From: Geobacteraceae bacterium GWC2_55_20
Lineage (GTDB): Bacteria; Desulfobacterota; Desulfuromonadia; Geobacterales; Pseudopelobacteraceae
NCBI GenBank assembly: GCA_001802125.1
Contig: MGZK01000015.1
Coordinates: forward strand, 1-61,656
DNA: 61,656 bases
Reading direction: 5' to 3'
Shown piece after piece: positions 1 through 10,151 of the stretch. The position numbers and the translations under genes were made by a program. The notes under the pieces were generated by a model, which was not told the DNA's origin, searched no databases, and saw only the letters and a list, made by a program, of their open reading frames with translations. Every line of letters begins with the position of its first letter. The first letter of the stretch is position 1.

Positions 1-10
1 GATTGCCCAT
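1..10 (-). CDS. First codons of the next dcw gene, probably ddl (partial)
   Basis: An ATG on the minus strand at 10-8, continuing Gly-Asn, is preceded by a GGAG box five bases upstream, 15 bases after the murB stop. In many bacteria murB is followed by D-alanine-D-alanine ligase (ddl), so that is the likely identity. Only three codons are inside the window, so identity rests on gene order alone. Confidence 0.35.
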
Positions 11-25
11 GGCTACTCCAGCCCG

Positions 26-934
26 TTATTCATCGCCCACTATACGCACTTCTTCCTGTAGTGTCACGCCGGATATTCGGAAAACCGCATTTTTTACCAT
101 TGCCGACAGCCGCAAAAAATCATCCGCGCTGGCTCCGCCGGCATTGACCAGGAAGTTGCCGTGCACTTCGGAAACCATTGCCCCGCCCACGCGGGTTCCA
201 CGCATTCCGGCGGCATCGATCAGCTTCCAGGCCGCCTGCCCGGAAGGGTTCTTGAAAAATGAACCGGCGCTTGGCAGGCCCACGTTGTGTTTTGATCTGC
301 GCAGCTCCAGATCCTTGCGGATCTCGTCTTCGGTTTGATCCGCTTCGCGCGCCTCCAGCCTGAAAAGAGCCTCCAGCACTATATCACCGGCTTCCAGGCC
401 GAGATGGCGATAGCCGTAATCCAGTTCGTTGATGCAAAACTCGCGTACTATCCCGTCACGCAGCAGTGTCAGGCACTGCGTATGCTCAAGGATGCCCTGG
501 CCGTAGGCGCCGGCGTTCATCCTGATCGCCCCGCCGACCGTGCCGGGAATTCCGGAGATGAATCCGATCCCTCCCAGTCCCCGCTCCTGGGCGAAGCGGA
601 CAAGGGACAGGTTCTCGGCTCCAGCACCGGCCCTGACGTAGGCTCCGGTCGCAAGTGGGGGATAGTCCCCATCGCTGACGACTTCGATGCGGTTGAAGCG
701 TTCCAGAGATATCACCGCGCCGCGGATGCCCTTGTCCCGTACCAGCAGGTTGTAGCCACGGCCGATGGCCAGCCAGGGAATGCCTTCAGCGCTCAGCCAT
801 TTCAACAGGGCCTGCAGGTCGGCGGAGTCCTCCGGCACGGCGTACAGGTCGGCCGGACCACCCACCTTGAGCGAGGTGTGCAGGCTCATCGGCTCGTCGT
901 ACAGCAGCCGGCCACGTATCACTCCTTCGGACAT
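26..934 (-). CDS. murB: UDP-N-acetylenolpyruvoylglucosamine reductase MurB
   Basis: Flavoenzyme of the cytoplasmic peptidoglycan pathway; it reduces UDP-GlcNAc-enolpyruvate to UDP-MurNAc with NADPH. The 302-aa product has the FAD-binding N-terminus (SLKVGGPADLY near residue 20; IGRGYNLLV near 55, where the common GSN is GYN), the GIPGTVGGAIRMNAGAYG stretch and the SAGSFFKNP motif, whose serine is the proton donor. The family usually has about 300 residues. An open frame extends upstream inside murC, but the ATG at 934 lies two bases after the murC stop, so that start was chosen. The gene is the last complete one of the dcw cluster here. Confidence 0.95.
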   Translation of the reverse strand: MSEGVIRGRLLYDEPMSLHTSLKVGGPADLYAVPEDSADLQALLKWLSAEGIPWLAIGRGYNLLVRDKGIRGAVISLERFNRIEVVSDGDYPPLATGAYVRAGAGAENLSLVRFAQERGLGGIGFISGIPGTVGGAIRMNAGAYGQGILEHTQCLTLLRDGIVREFCINELDYGYRHLGLEAGDIVLEALFRLEAREADQTEDEIRKDLELRRSKHNVGLPSAGSFFKNPSGQAAWKLIDAAGMRGTRVGGAMVSEVHGNFLVNAGGASADDFLRLSAMVKNAVFRISGVTLQEEVRIVGDE

Positions 935-936
935 TT

Positions 937-2319
937 TCAGTTGCGTGCCTCCAACAGCTTCACCAGCGCTTCGCCCTGTTGCCAGATGTTCCCGGCCCCC
1001 AGAGTAATCACGATGTCGCCCTCCTTGACAATGCCGGCCAGATGCTCCGGGATCAGTTCGCGGTTGGCGATACAGGTTACGTCCTTCTGGCCGTGGCGCA
1101 GCACTTCGGCTGCCAGCCGCTCGGCGGTTGCCCCGGCTATCGGCTGTTCTCCGGCCGCGTAGACATCGGTCAGAACCAGTACGTCGGCATCGTAGAAAGC
1201 GGTGACAAACTCGTCGAAAAGTTCGTGGGTGCGAGTGTAGCGGTGCGGCTGAAAGGCCGCCACGATGCGGCGCTCCGGCCAACCCTGGCGTGCCGCTGCC
1301 AGTGTGGCCCTGATCTCGGCCGGATGGTGGCCATAGTCATCTACGACCATGATCCCCTTGGGTTCGCCCTTGACGGTAAAGCGTCGCCCGACACCGCCGA
1401 ATTTGGCAAATCCTTCCTGGATTGCGCCGAACGGGACGTCCAGTTCCAGCGCCAAGGCGATGCAGGCCATGGCATTCAGAACGTTATGCGGCCCCGGCAT
1501 CGGGAAGGAAACCTCTCCCAGTCGGTAACCCTTGTAGTGGGCCACGAATGATGTCTGAAAACCGTCATGTTTGACATGGGTCGCACGGATATCGGCCTGG
1601 GAAGAGAGGCCATAGGTCATGTAGCGCTTCTTGATACGCGGCAGGATTTCCCTGATGTTTTTGTCATCCAGGCAGAGAATCGCCAGTCCGTAGAACGGCA
1701 CCTTGTTGATGAATTCCACAAAGGTGTCCTTGATCTCTTCGATGCCGCCCAGGTAGTGGTCCAGGTGGTCAGCGTCGATATTGGTGACCACGGCAATCGT
1801 TGGTGACAGCACCAGGAAGGAGCCGTCCGATTCGTCCGCCTCGGCCACCAGGAACTTGCCCTGTCCCAGTTGGGCGTTGGTGCCGATCGCGTTCAGTTTG
1901 CCGCCGATCACGATGGTCGGGTCGATGCCGGCATGCCCCAGGATCGATGCGGCCATCGAGGTGGTGGTGGTCTTGCCATGGGTGCCGGCAATTGCGATCC
2001 CGTACTTCATGCGCATCAGCTCGGCCAGCATCTCGGCGCGCGGGATAACCGGCACATGCAGCCGTTTGGCCTCGATCACTTCCGGGTTGTCGTCATGCAC
2101 CGCCGAGGAGATCACCACCACGTCAACATTACCGAGGTTGTCGGCACTGTGCCCGATGGCTATTTCCGCGCCCAGTCCGGCCAGTCTCTCGGTTGTGTCG
2201 GAGGCGCGCAGGTCGGAACCGGATACCTTGTAGCCCAGGTTGAGCAGCACCTCGGCAATGCCGCTCATGCCGATACCGCCGATGCCCACGAAGTGAATCT
2301 TCTCTATTTTCCCGTACAT
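937..2319 (-). CDS. murC: UDP-N-acetylmuramate--L-alanine ligase MurC
   Basis: ATP-dependent ligase that adds L-alanine to UDP-MurNAc, the first peptide step of peptidoglycan precursor synthesis. The 460-aa protein has the N-terminal Rossmann motif [17 protein letters not shown], the Mur ligase ATP loop [11 protein letters not shown], the central [17 protein letters not shown] region and the C-terminal [10 protein letters not shown] and HRYTRT motifs. Length is normal. It is separated from murG by 87 bases, the longest gap in the downstream half of the cluster; the gap holds a short inverted repeat (GTTGA/TCAAC) but no promoter I would defend. Confidence 0.97.
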   Translation of the reverse strand: MYGKIEKIHFVGIGGIGMSGIAEVLLNLGYKVSGSDLRASDTTERLAGLGAEIAIGHSADNLGNVDVVVISSAVHDDNPEVIEAKRLHVPVIPRAEMLAELMRMKYGIAIAGTHGKTTTTSMAASILGHAGIDPTIVIGGKLNAIGTNAQLGQGKFLVAEADESDGSFLVLSPTIAVVTNIDADHLDHYLGGIEEIKDTFVEFINKVPFYGLAILCLDDKNIREILPRIKKRYMTYGLSSQADIRATHVKHDGFQTSFVAHYKGYRLGEVSFPMPGPHNVLNAMACIALALELDVPFGAIQEGFAKFGGVGRRFTVKGEPKGIMVVDDYGHHPAEIRATLAAARQGWPERRIVAAFQPHRYTRTHELFDEFVTAFYDADVLVLTDVYAAGEQPIAGATAERLAAEVLRHGQKDVTCIANRELIPEHLAGIVKEGDIVITLGAGNIWQQGEALVKLLEARN

Positions 2320-2406
2320 TGTTCAGTCCTTTCACCACGGAAGGCCGCACTCATCGAGAACGGATAAATGTTAAAACTAGTTCTGACAGTTGACTGTTTC
2401 AACTTG

Positions 2407-3522
2407 CTATGGTGCTATTTGTCTTTCAAGCATTTGATCCACAATAATGCTGGCCGCATCCAGTCGCGCCATGCCGAAGGCCAGTTCGGCGGTGCGTTTG
2501 ACCTTGCCGGAGTCTGCGGCCAGTTCGGTGATAGTCTCCGCCAGCCGTTTGCCGGTCAGCTCCTGTTCCAGCAGCATGAAGCAGGCATCTTTCTTCAACA
2601 GCGCTTCGGCGTTTTTGCGCTGGTGGTCGTCTACCGCATGCGGAAACGGTATGAACAGGCAGGCCTTGCCGCAGGCGGTTACTTCGGCGATCGTAGTGGC
2701 GCCGGCCCGGCAGATGATCAGGTCGGCTTTGGAGTATTCCGAGGCCATGTCGCTGATAAATGGTGTCACCCTGGCGTCAATTCCGGCCGCGCGGTAGGCG
2801 CCGGCAACCTCTTCACAATCCTTTTCGCCGGTCTGGTGGGTGATTACAAGTTTGCCCCGGCTCTCCTTAAGCAACGGCAGCGCTTCGACCATGGCCATGT
2901 TGATCGCGTGCGCGCCCTGACTGCCGCCGAAGATGAACAGGTGTAACTCCCGCGGACTGCTCTGACAGGCGGATTCGTCACCGGCTGCATTTGAATTCAG
3001 CGACTCCACCATGTCCAGAATCTGTCGTCGCAGCGGATTGCCGGTCAGCAGTGTCGAATCTTTGGGGAAATATTTGGCAGATTCCTCCAGTGTGATGAAT
3101 ACCTTGTCCGCGAACCTGGACAGCAGTTGGTTGGTCTGTCCCGGTATCGCGTTCTGTTCATGGATGAAACGCGGAATGCGCATGCCGCGAGCCGCAAGCA
3201 CCATCGGCAGCGAGGCATAACCGCCGACACCCAGCACCAGGTCGGGGCGAAACGCCTTCAGTACCTTGCGTGACTGGGCATAGCCATAGATCATCTTGGC
3301 GATGCCGGCAAACTGGGTCAAGCCGTGCTTGCCGCGGATGCCGGCCGCGGAGATCAACTCCAGCCTGTAGCCGGCGGCAGGCACCGCACGAGCCTCGATG
3401 CCCCGTTCGGTTCCGACAAAAAGAACCTCGTTGGCCGGATCACGCACCAAAAACTCTTCCGCTACCGCTATGCCGGGGAACAGGTGTCCACCCGTGCCGC
3501 CTCCCGCAATGACCAGTTTCAT
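2407..3522 (-). CDS. murG: UDP-GlcNAc:lipid I N-acetylglucosaminyltransferase MurG
   Basis: Membrane-associated GT28 glycosyltransferase that turns lipid I into lipid II. The 371-aa sequence begins with the glycine-rich loop VIAGGGTGGHLFPGIAVAEE, has HEQNAIPGQTN around residue 125, the second glycine loop FGGSQGAHAIN, and ICRAGATTIAE/PFPHAVDDHQ in the C-terminal UDP-sugar domain. Its ATG overlaps the ftsW stop by four bases (ATGA), so the two are likely translationally coupled. Confidence 0.97.
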   Translation of the reverse strand: MKLVIAGGGTGGHLFPGIAVAEEFLVRDPANEVLFVGTERGIEARAVPAAGYRLELISAAGIRGKHGLTQFAGIAKMIYGYAQSRKVLKAFRPDLVLGVGGYASLPMVLAARGMRIPRFIHEQNAIPGQTNQLLSRFADKVFITLEESAKYFPKDSTLLTGNPLRRQILDMVESLNSNAAGDESACQSSPRELHLFIFGGSQGAHAINMAMVEALPLLKESRGKLVITHQTGEKDCEEVAGAYRAAGIDARVTPFISDMASEYSKADLIICRAGATTIAEVTACGKACLFIPFPHAVDDHQRKNAEALLKKDACFMLLEQELTGKRLAETITELAADSGKVKRTAELAFGMARLDAASIIVDQMLERQIAP

Positions 3523-4655
3523 TTTTCCTCCTTCAGGCTGATGGAGGAAATCTTCAGTCCCGATGAAATGTTTAAGAGTATGCCTACTGCAATCAGGCTG
3601 ATTATCAATGAACTTCCGCCGTAACTGATGAATGGCAGCGCCAGTCCCTTGGTGGGAAGCATGCCGGTGACGACCCCCATGTTGACGGTGGCCTCGATGC
3701 CGAACAGCACCGCTATCCCCAGCGCCAGAAAACGGCCGAAGGCATCGGGCGCCGCTACGGCTATGCGCATCGAGCGTTGTACCAGCAGGAAAAACATGCC
3801 GATGATCACGATCACGCCCAGAAAACCAAGCTCTTCGCCCACCACCGACAGAATGAAGTCGGTATGGGCTTCCGGTAGATAGAAGAGTTTCTGTTTACCC
3901 TCGCCCAACCCCTGGCCGAAAACTCCGCCGGTGCCGAGCGCCAGCCAGGACTGGATGATCTGGAATCCGCTGTTCTGGGGGTCCTGCCACGGGTCCAGGA
4001 AAGCCATGATGCGCCGCTTGCGGTAGGCCACGTTCATCACCAGAAAGTACAGAAACGGCATCGACATCAGAAAGATCGAGATGATGTACACCAGGCGCGT
4101 ACCGGCGGCGAATAGCATGATCATTGCTACGGCGGCCAGGGTCAGTGCCGCGCCCATGTCAGGCTGCTTGAGCAGGAGTCCCAAAAGCACCAGCAGGATC
4201 AGCATGTAGGAAACGAATCCGGCTCCGAGCTGTTTGATCTTGTCCTGTTTCCTGTCCAGCGAGTAGGCCATGTACATGATCAGCGCGATCTTGGCTATCT
4301 CGGAAGGCTGCAGGTTGAAGCCGGGCAGCCTGATCCAGCGCGAGGCGCCTCCGGCACTGCCACCGATGCCCGGAATCAGCACCATCACCAGCAGAACCAG
4401 GCACCCCAGCAGAATCGGGACGGCCAGCTTGCGCCAGAACTGGTAGTTGACCCGCATCACGCCCAGCATAACAGCAAAGCCGACCAGCGCGAACAGCCCC
4501 TGGCGCTTGAGAAAGAAAAAGCCGTCGTGAAAGCGCTTGGCGGCCATCACCGACGAGGCCGAATAGACCATCACCACGCCGAAACAGGTCAGCGCGATTG
4601 CCATCATCATTATGACCAGATCATACTCTTCCAGTTTTTTAAACATCAGTTTCAT
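3519..4655 (-). CDS. ftsW: Peptidoglycan polymerase FtsW (SEDS family)
   Basis: Polytopic SEDS protein that polymerises lipid II at the septum with its partner FtsI. The 378-aa form has about ten hydrophobic segments and the family signatures PSEIAKIALIMY, LGTGGVFGQGLGEGKQKLFYLPEAHTDFI, and the C-terminal LPFISYGGSS. The frame is open further upstream, but those codons run into the dispersed repeat at 4664-4764. I place the start at 4655; a second ATG three codons on (4646) is equally possible, since the GGAAG box is poorly spaced for both. Its end overlaps murG. Confidence 0.93.
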   Translation of the reverse strand: MKLMFKKLEEYDLVIMMMAIALTCFGVVMVYSASSVMAAKRFHDGFFFLKRQGLFALVGFAVMLGVMRVNYQFWRKLAVPILLGCLVLLVMVLIPGIGGSAGGASRWIRLPGFNLQPSEIAKIALIMYMAYSLDRKQDKIKQLGAGFVSYMLILLVLLGLLLKQPDMGAALTLAAVAMIMLFAAGTRLVYIISIFLMSMPFLYFLVMNVAYRKRRIMAFLDPWQDPQNSGFQIIQSWLALGTGGVFGQGLGEGKQKLFYLPEAHTDFILSVVGEELGFLGVIVIIGMFFLLVQRSMRIAVAAPDAFGRFLALGIAVLFGIEATVNMGVVTGMLPTKGLALPFISYGGSSLIISLIAVGILLNISSGLKISSISLKEEK

Positions 4656-4663
4656 AAGCTTCC

Positions 4664-4764
4664 GTAGGGGCGCATCTCGTATTCGCCCGTTTTTGGGCAA
4701 TCACAAGGATTGCCCCTACAATGTTTCGCCCGCTTTTCGGCAATCACAAGGATTGCCCCTACAA
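4664..4764. repeat. Cluster of dispersed GTAGGGGC-type inverted repeats between ftsW and murD
   Basis: Two near-identical 38-bp units (4684-4721 and 4727-4764) each have the form CGCCCG, T-run, GGCAATC, ACAAG, GATTGCC, CCTACAA, so each can fold on its own. A third, inverted half-unit (GTAGGGGCG then ATTCGCCCG) occupies 4664-4689. The last unit runs into murD: the minus-strand TAG stop (4761-4759) is part of the repeat's TTGTAGGGGC end. Units of this GTAGGGGC/GCCCCTAC form are, as I recall, widespread in bacterial genomes. Confidence 0.8.
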
Positions 4765-6099
4765 GGCCTTTACCGCCGCGATGAATCGCTGGGCGCGTTC
4801 CTCATAATCCCGGAACATGTCGAAGCTTGAACAGGCCGGAGACATCAGCACTGTTCCCCCGGCATCCGTGATTTCGGCCGCTAGCTGCACAGCCTCTTCC
4901 AGGGTGGCAGCCCGGCGCGTGTCGGTCAGGCCGCCCAGCTCTGCCTGCATTCGCCCGGCGGCTTCGCCGATCAGGATCAGATGCCGGACCCGTTCCTTGA
5001 CCATGCCTGCCAGCGGTTCGTAGGAACCGCCCTTGTCCTTGCCGCCGGCGATCAGCGTGATTTCTTCGAAGCTCTCCAGCGCTTTTTGTACGCTGCCCAC
5101 GTTGGTGGCCTTGCTGTCCTCGTAATAGCGCACGCCCCGTACCTCGCGTACGAATTCCATGCGATGGTGCAGCGCCTCGAAGCAGAGCACGGTTTCGAAG
5201 GTTTCGTCGGGGCGGCAGCCCAAAAGCAACGCGCAGGCCATGGCCGCCATGATGTTTTCCTGGTTGTGCACTCCTTGCAACCTGATCGCCGCTGTCGGGA
5301 AGCATTCCTCGTGGCCGTCGTGGCGGTAGGTGATCACCCCGTCCCGGTAGAAGATGCCCTCTTCCAGTTCCACTGTCCGGCTGAAGGGGAATACCCGTGC
5401 CGCCAGTTTCCCGGCCTGCTCCCAGACCAGCTCGTCATCGCGGTTCAGCACCGCGAAGTCGTCTTTGGTCTGATTCTCGAAAATGCGCAGCTTGGCGTTG
5501 ATGTAATCCCGGTAGCTCGGATAGCGATCCAGATGATCCTCGCTCAGGTTCAGCAGCGCCGCCACGGTCGGGCGGAACGAGTTGATCCATTCCAGCTGGA
5601 ACGAGCTGATCTCGGCCACCACCTGATCGACGATCTGATGTGACTCAGCCATCTCGATCAGCGGATTGCCGATGTTGCCGCCGACAAAGGTGTGGTAGCC
5701 GTTGTGCTTGAAGATCGCCCCCAGAAGCGTGGTGGTGGTGGTCTTGCCGTTGGTCCCGGTGATCGCCGCCAGCGGCACATCGATGAAGTGTGCCGCCAGT
5801 TCGATCTCGCTGATGATCTCTATTCCTGCTTTTTGCGCCGCCAGCAGTTGCGGAAGATCCATGGCCACTCCGGGAGAAACCACGATCAGGTCACTGGCCA
5901 GAAAGGTTGCCTGGTCATGGCGTTCCAGTTCCCGCTCTATTTCGAAGCCGGCCAGCTCAGCCAGCGGCCCGGCCAGCTGGGTTTCGTTGCGCAGGTCTGT
6001 GACCGTCACCCGGGCGCCTTTCGAGGCCAGAAAACGGGCGCAGGCCACGCCGGTTTTGGCGAGGCCCACGACCAGGATCTTTTTGTTTTTCAATTCCAT
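4759..6099 (-). CDS. murD: UDP-N-acetylmuramoylalanine--D-glutamate ligase MurD
   Basis: Adds D-glutamate to UDP-MurNAc-L-Ala in the cytoplasm. The 446-aa protein shows the N-terminal dinucleotide fold ([19 protein letters not shown]), the ATP loop [13 protein letters not shown], the [11 protein letters not shown] carbamylated-lysine region and the C-terminal IAGGKDKG and [19 protein letters not shown]-like segment (here ending EERAQRF). The final codon and TAG stop lie inside a dispersed repeat, so the natural C-terminus may have been trimmed or changed by the insertion; the conserved F..YEERAQRF end is kept. Confidence 0.97.
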   Translation of the reverse strand: MELKNKKILVVGLAKTGVACARFLASKGARVTVTDLRNETQLAGPLAELAGFEIERELERHDQATFLASDLIVVSPGVAMDLPQLLAAQKAGIEIISEIELAAHFIDVPLAAITGTNGKTTTTTLLGAIFKHNGYHTFVGGNIGNPLIEMAESHQIVDQVVAEISSFQLEWINSFRPTVAALLNLSEDHLDRYPSYRDYINAKLRIFENQTKDDFAVLNRDDELVWEQAGKLAARVFPFSRTVELEEGIFYRDGVITYRHDGHEECFPTAAIRLQGVHNQENIMAAMACALLLGCRPDETFETVLCFEALHHRMEFVREVRGVRYYEDSKATNVGSVQKALESFEEITLIAGGKDKGGSYEPLAGMVKERVRHLILIGEAAGRMQAELGGLTDTRRAATLEEAVQLAAEITDAGGTVLMSPACSSFDMFRDYEERAQRFIAAVKAL

Positions 6100-6108
6100 G
6101 AATAGACC

Positions 6109-7185
6109 TTATCGCATTTTAAGTGTCGAAATAGCCACCAGGGCCAAAATAATCGTGATGATCCAGAAGCGTACTATGATCTTGGGCTCGGCCACCCCCT
6201 TCAATTCGAAGTGGTGATGGATCGGCGCCATGCGGAAGATGCGCTTGCCGCGATACTTGTACGACCCGACCTGGAAAATGACCGACAGCGCCTCGACCAC
6301 GAATACTCCGCCGACGATCACCAGCAAGAGTTCCTGCTTGGTCAGAACCGCGATCGTTCCCAGTGCGCCGCCCAGCGAGAGCGATCCCACATCTCCCATG
6401 AAGACCTCGGCCGGATAGGAGTTGTACCAGAGGAAACCGAGTCCGGCACCCACCATCGCTCCACAGAGCACCGCCAGTTCCCCGGCGCCGACGACACGTG
6501 GCACCTGCAGGTAGGCCGACAGTGTGGCGTGTCCGGCAACGTAGGCGAAGAGCATGTAGGTGGCGGCGTTGATCGCCACCGGCCCGATGGCCAGTCCATC
6601 CAGTCCGTCGGTCAGGTTGACCGCGTTGCTGGAGCCGACGATCACCAGCGTTGCAAAGGGGATGAACCAGATCCAGAGATCGGGATGGAAGTTCTTGAAG
6701 AACGGGAAAAAGAGCTGCTCGTTGAAGCCCGGTTTCAGGAACAGGAAAACCGAAACCGAGCCGGCCAGCAAAACCTGCCAGAACATCTTCTGCCGTGGAG
6801 AAAGACCCTTGGGATTTTTCTCGACAACCTTCTTGTAATCATCGACGAACCCGATCAGGCCGTAACCGATGGTGATGAAAAGCGTGATCCAGATATAATG
6901 GTTGGTCAGGTCTGCCCACAGCAGGGTCGGGATGATGATCGCCGCCAGGATCATGACTCCGCCCATGGTCGGGGTTCCCTGCTTCTGCAGGTGCGATTCC
7001 GGCCCGTCGGTGCGGATTACCTGGCGGGCCTGCAAAGATTCGAGCTTGCGGATGATCCAGGGTCCGATCACAAAGCAGACCAAGAGCGCCGTGATCATCG
7101 CGTAGATCGTGCGAAATGTCAAATATTTGAATATGTTGAATAATTTGACATTGGCCGCCAGCGGATAAAAAAGGTGGTAAAGCAT
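6109..7185 (-). CDS. mraY: Phospho-N-acetylmuramoyl-pentapeptide transferase MraY
   Basis: Integral membrane enzyme that transfers phospho-MurNAc-pentapeptide to undecaprenyl phosphate to give lipid I. The 358-aa sequence has the classic motifs [15 protein letters not shown] (metal-binding aspartates), [23 protein letters not shown] and the loop [13 protein letters not shown], with about ten membrane segments. Length matches the family (about 360). It lies two bases downstream of murF and nine bases before murD, in the common order murF-mraY-murD. Confidence 0.98.
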   Translation of the reverse strand: MLYHLFYPLAANVKLFNIFKYLTFRTIYAMITALLVCFVIGPWIIRKLESLQARQVIRTDGPESHLQKQGTPTMGGVMILAAIIIPTLLWADLTNHYIWITLFITIGYGLIGFVDDYKKVVEKNPKGLSPRQKMFWQVLLAGSVSVFLFLKPGFNEQLFFPFFKNFHPDLWIWFIPFATLVIVGSSNAVNLTDGLDGLAIGPVAINAATYMLFAYVAGHATLSAYLQVPRVVGAGELAVLCGAMVGAGLGFLWYNSYPAEVFMGDVGSLSLGGALGTIAVLTKQELLLVIVGGVFVVEALSVIFQVGSYKYRGKRIFRMAPIHHHFELKGVAEPKIIVRFWIITIILALVAISTLKMR

Positions 7186-7187
7186 CG

Positions 7188-8582
7188 CTATTCCTCTTTG
7201 CCGTGCTGCATCAGTTTCTTCAGTTCTGTCGCGACCCGCTCCATTGTCATGCCGCGCGATCCCTTGACCAGTATTACGTCATTTTCCCGCAGGGAACCGT
7301 ACAGCTCGTGCGCGATCTGCTCATGATCCGTGCAGCAGGAAACCGCTTCCGCCGGCATACCGGCCAGTCTGGCGCTTTCGGCGGCATGCTTTGTCATGAG
7401 TTCGCCCAGCAGGTAGAGCCGATCGGCATTGCTTGCGGCGAGCGCGCCGACAGTCAGATGTGCTTCGATCTCATATTCGCCAAGTTCCAGCATGTCTCCC
7501 AGTACCGCTATGCGATGGCCGGCCGCGGCAACCTGTGACAAGGTTTCCAGCGCGGCCTTGACCGAAGCCGGATTGGAGTTGTAGCTGTCGTCGATGATTG
7601 TAATCCCGTCCAGTTGCTCGGCTTGGAAGCGCCCCTTGTAGGGGGTGAAGGCTTCGAGGCCGGCCGCGATCACGCCCAGCTCAACCTTGTCCAGCAGTGC
7701 TGCAGCTGCTGCCAGTGCATTGTAGATGTTGTGGCGTCCGCATGCTTTAAGGTGAATCGTGGTTTCGCCTTTCGGCGTAACCAGCAGAAAACGTTGTCCC
7801 GCCAGTCCCAAGATCTCGATGTCTTTGGCCCGTACTTCACCCCGGTTGATGCCGAAACTGATTCTGCGCGCCGAAGGGTTCTGATGCAGGGAGGCGACGC
7901 GAGGGTCGTCGGCGTTGACCACCGCCAGCCCGTTGTCGCTGATGCGGTTTAAAAGCTCTCCCTTGGCGGCGGCCACCGCTTCCACCGTTCCCATGCTCTG
8001 CAGGTGGGCCGGCAGCGCGTTCAGCACGACCCCTACCTGTGGGCGGGTGATCTCGGCCAGGCGGTCGATTTCGCCCGGTTCGCTCATGCCCATTTCCAGC
8101 ACCGCCCAGCGGTGTTCGGGACGTAGCTGGAACATCATCCGCGGCAGCCCGATCAGGTTGTTGAGGTTGCCGGATGTCTTGAGCCCGGCGCCGCTCTGTT
8201 CGAGAATCGTGGCCAGCATCTCCTTGACCGTGGTTTTGCCGTTACTGCCGGTAACGCCGATCACCGGGATTTCGAAGCGCAGTCGCCAGGAAGCCGCCAG
8301 GTCGCCCAGCGCCCGCAGTGTGTTTTTTACCGCGATACAGGTGACCGCTTCCGGGATCACATGGGATTTCAGCCACTGCTCCTCGGCCAGCAGAACGGTG
8401 ACACCCCTGGCGGCCGCATCGGCCAGAAAGGTGTGTCCGTCAAAATGTTCGCCGCGCAGCGGAACAAACAGTTGTCCCGGCGCAACTGTACGGGAGTCGG
8501 TGGAAACACCATCCACACCGCCTGTGGCGGGACCGATGACGCGCCCGTTGGTTGCAGCTGCTATTTCAGCGATGGTGAACAT
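7188..8582 (-). CDS. murF: UDP-MurNAc-tripeptide--D-alanyl-D-alanine ligase MurF
   Basis: Attaches D-Ala-D-Ala to UDP-MurNAc-tripeptide, the last soluble step. The 464-aa protein has the N-terminal substrate domain ([24 protein letters not shown]), the ATP loop [15 protein letters not shown], the central [12 protein letters not shown] motif, and [15 protein letters not shown] and [11 protein letters not shown] in the C-terminal domain. The start ATG overlaps the murE TAA stop by one base (TAATG on the minus strand), which indicates coupling. Confidence 0.97.
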   Translation of the reverse strand: MFTIAEIAAATNGRVIGPATGGVDGVSTDSRTVAPGQLFVPLRGEHFDGHTFLADAAARGVTVLLAEEQWLKSHVIPEAVTCIAVKNTLRALGDLAASWRLRFEIPVIGVTGSNGKTTVKEMLATILEQSGAGLKTSGNLNNLIGLPRMMFQLRPEHRWAVLEMGMSEPGEIDRLAEITRPQVGVVLNALPAHLQSMGTVEAVAAAKGELLNRISDNGLAVVNADDPRVASLHQNPSARRISFGINRGEVRAKDIEILGLAGQRFLLVTPKGETTIHLKACGRHNIYNALAAAAALLDKVELGVIAAGLEAFTPYKGRFQAEQLDGITIIDDSYNSNPASVKAALETLSQVAAAGHRIAVLGDMLELGEYEIEAHLTVGALAASNADRLYLLGELMTKHAAESARLAGMPAEAVSCCTDHEQIAHELYGSLRENDVILVKGSRGMTMERVATELKKLMQHGKEE

Positions 8583-10141
8583 TAATCCGTCTTCTCCGCA
8601 AAGGCTTTTGCCGCCTCTTCCCGGTCATCGAAATGCTGCTTGGTCGTACCGATGATCTGGTAATCCTCGTGCCCCTTGCCGGCCAGTAGGATGATATCGC
8701 CGGCCTTTGCCAGTCGGACCGCCAGGAGAATTGCCTCGCGGCGGTTTTCCTGCATGACGAATCCCTTTTCCGGGAAACCGCCGGCAAGCTCATCCAGGCT
8801 GTACTCCCGAACTCCACCCTCACCCCAACCCTCTCCCTGAGGGCGAGGGGGAAGTTCAAGTATTCCGGCCCTGATCTGGCTCAGAATTGTGGCGGGCTGC
8901 TCGGTGCGGGGGTTGTCAGAGGTGACGATCGCCAGATCCGACATGTCGGCCGCTATGCGCCCCATGATCGGACGCTTGCCGTTGTCGCGGTCGCCTCCGC
9001 AGCCAAAAACGGTGATGATCCTTGCGGTTGCGATCTCCTTCAGGGTTGAAAGCACGTTCTCCAAGGCGTCGCCGGTATGGGCGTAATCCACCAGGCAGGT
9101 TACGCCGTGCAGGTTTTCAACCCTTTCCATGCGCCCCGGAACGGTGGTGTGGTTTTCGATCCCGCTTTTGATCGCCTCCAGCGGCAGGTCCAATCCGATT
9201 CCGGCAGTGGCGGCCGCCAGGATGTTGGAGAGGTTGAAGCTTCCCAGCAGCTTCGATGAAAACCGGAAACTCCCCTTGGGCGTCACCAGTGTGCCGCTGA
9301 TGCCGTTTACCGATGAGATCGTATCGACCGGCCGCACATCGCACTCGCCCCGGATTCCGTAGGTGATGACAGGGCAGCTGCTGCACGCGGCGATGGCGGA
9401 GCCGTATGGATCGTCCATGTTTACCGCGGCGCGCCGGAGCGGCTTCTCGGCAGAAGGGCGTAGCAGTTCGCTGAAGAGCCGCTGCTTGGCCCCCAGGTAG
9501 CTTTCCATCGTGCCATGGTAATCCAGGTGGTCGCGGGTCAGGTTGCTGAAGACACCGACATCGAAGTGGCAGCCGTCAACCCGTTTCTGTTCCAGCGCGT
9601 GAGATGAAACCTCCATTACGAAGGCCTTTGCGCCGGCTTCGCCCAACTGGCGGAAGGCGCTCTGCAGTTCCGTGGATTCGGGCGTGGTGTGGGAGGCTGC
9701 GATGGTTCTGTCGCCGAAACGGTAGCTGATCGTGCCGAGCACCGCCGCCGGAATCCCGGCCGCTGCCAGGATGGCTTCGATCAGATAGGTGGTGGTGGTC
9801 TTGCCGTTGGTGCCGGTGATGCCGATCAGCGGCCTGCATGCGGTGGGATCGCCATTGAAGCGCGATGAAATCAGCCCCATCGCCGCACGTCCGTCCCTGA
9901 CCTTGATCCAGGGTATGCCGTCAGGCGCGAATTGGTCCTTTTCAAGGACAACCGCCGTTGCTCCGGCTGTTACCGCCTTTGCAATATAACTGTGCCCATC
10001 CGCCGCCGTGCCGGGTAGCGCGAAAAAAAGCGTGCCGGCTCCGGCTTTGCGCGAGTCGCAGGTCAGTGTGCCGATGTTGACGGACGTGTCCCCATGTATT
10101 TCGATGTCCGGAAGATTTTCCAGTAATTGCTGCAGTGTCAT
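8582..10141 (-). CDS. murE: UDP-MurNAc-L-Ala-D-Glu--diaminopimelate ligase MurE with a repeat-encoded insertion
   Basis: Adds meso-diaminopimelate to the peptide stem. The 519-aa product has TLTCDSRKAGAGTLFFALPG at the start, the ATP loop [14 protein letters not shown], the SSHALEQKRVDG and NLTRDHLDYHGTMESY motifs, and TSDNPRTEQP in the C-terminal domain; the usual DNPR recognition motif suggests Dap. The ATG at 10141 follows a GAGGAA box and was preferred to an upstream codon at 10204 that lies inside ftsI. Between DNPRTEQP and the conserved GKGHEDYQ, about 16 extra residues rich in Pro/Gly (PPRPQGEGWGEGG) are encoded by a dispersed repeat. Confidence 0.95.
   Translation of the reverse strand: MTLQQLLENLPDIEIHGDTSVNIGTLTCDSRKAGAGTLFFALPGTAADGHSYIAKAVTAGATAVVLEKDQFAPDGIPWIKVRDGRAAMGLISSRFNGDPTACRPLIGITGTNGKTTTTYLIEAILAAAGIPAAVLGTISYRFGDRTIAASHTTPESTELQSAFRQLGEAGAKAFVMEVSSHALEQKRVDGCHFDVGVFSNLTRDHLDYHGTMESYLGAKQRLFSELLRPSAEKPLRRAAVNMDDPYGSAIAACSSCPVITYGIRGECDVRPVDTISSVNGISGTLVTPKGSFRFSSKLLGSFNLSNILAAATAGIGLDLPLEAIKSGIENHTTVPGRMERVENLHGVTCLVDYAHTGDALENVLSTLKEIATARIITVFGCGGDRDNGKRPIMGRIAADMSDLAIVTSDNPRTEQPATILSQIRAGILELPPRPQGEGWGEGGVREYSLDELAGGFPEKGFVMQENRREAILLAVRLAKAGDIILLAGKGHEDYQIIGTTKQHFDDREEAAKAFAEKTD
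8812..8853. repeat. Dispersed CCTCACCCC / GAGGGCGAGGGG repeat inserted in murE
   Basis: A stretch reading CACCCTCACCCCAACCCTCT then CCCTGAGGGCGAGGGGG is a common proteobacterial dispersed repeat type, familiar from its frames SPLALRERVGVRV and PPRPQGEGWGEGG. It sits in frame in murE and adds a glycine-rich loop to the C-terminal domain. Part of it folds as CCCTC/GAGGG. Confidence 0.75.
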
Positions 10142-10151
10142 GAGTTCCTCG

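Noticed and set aside
26-1282. MurB with a 116-residue N-terminal extension
   Set aside because: The extension is translated from murC in another frame; the ATG at 934 fits gene spacing and family length.
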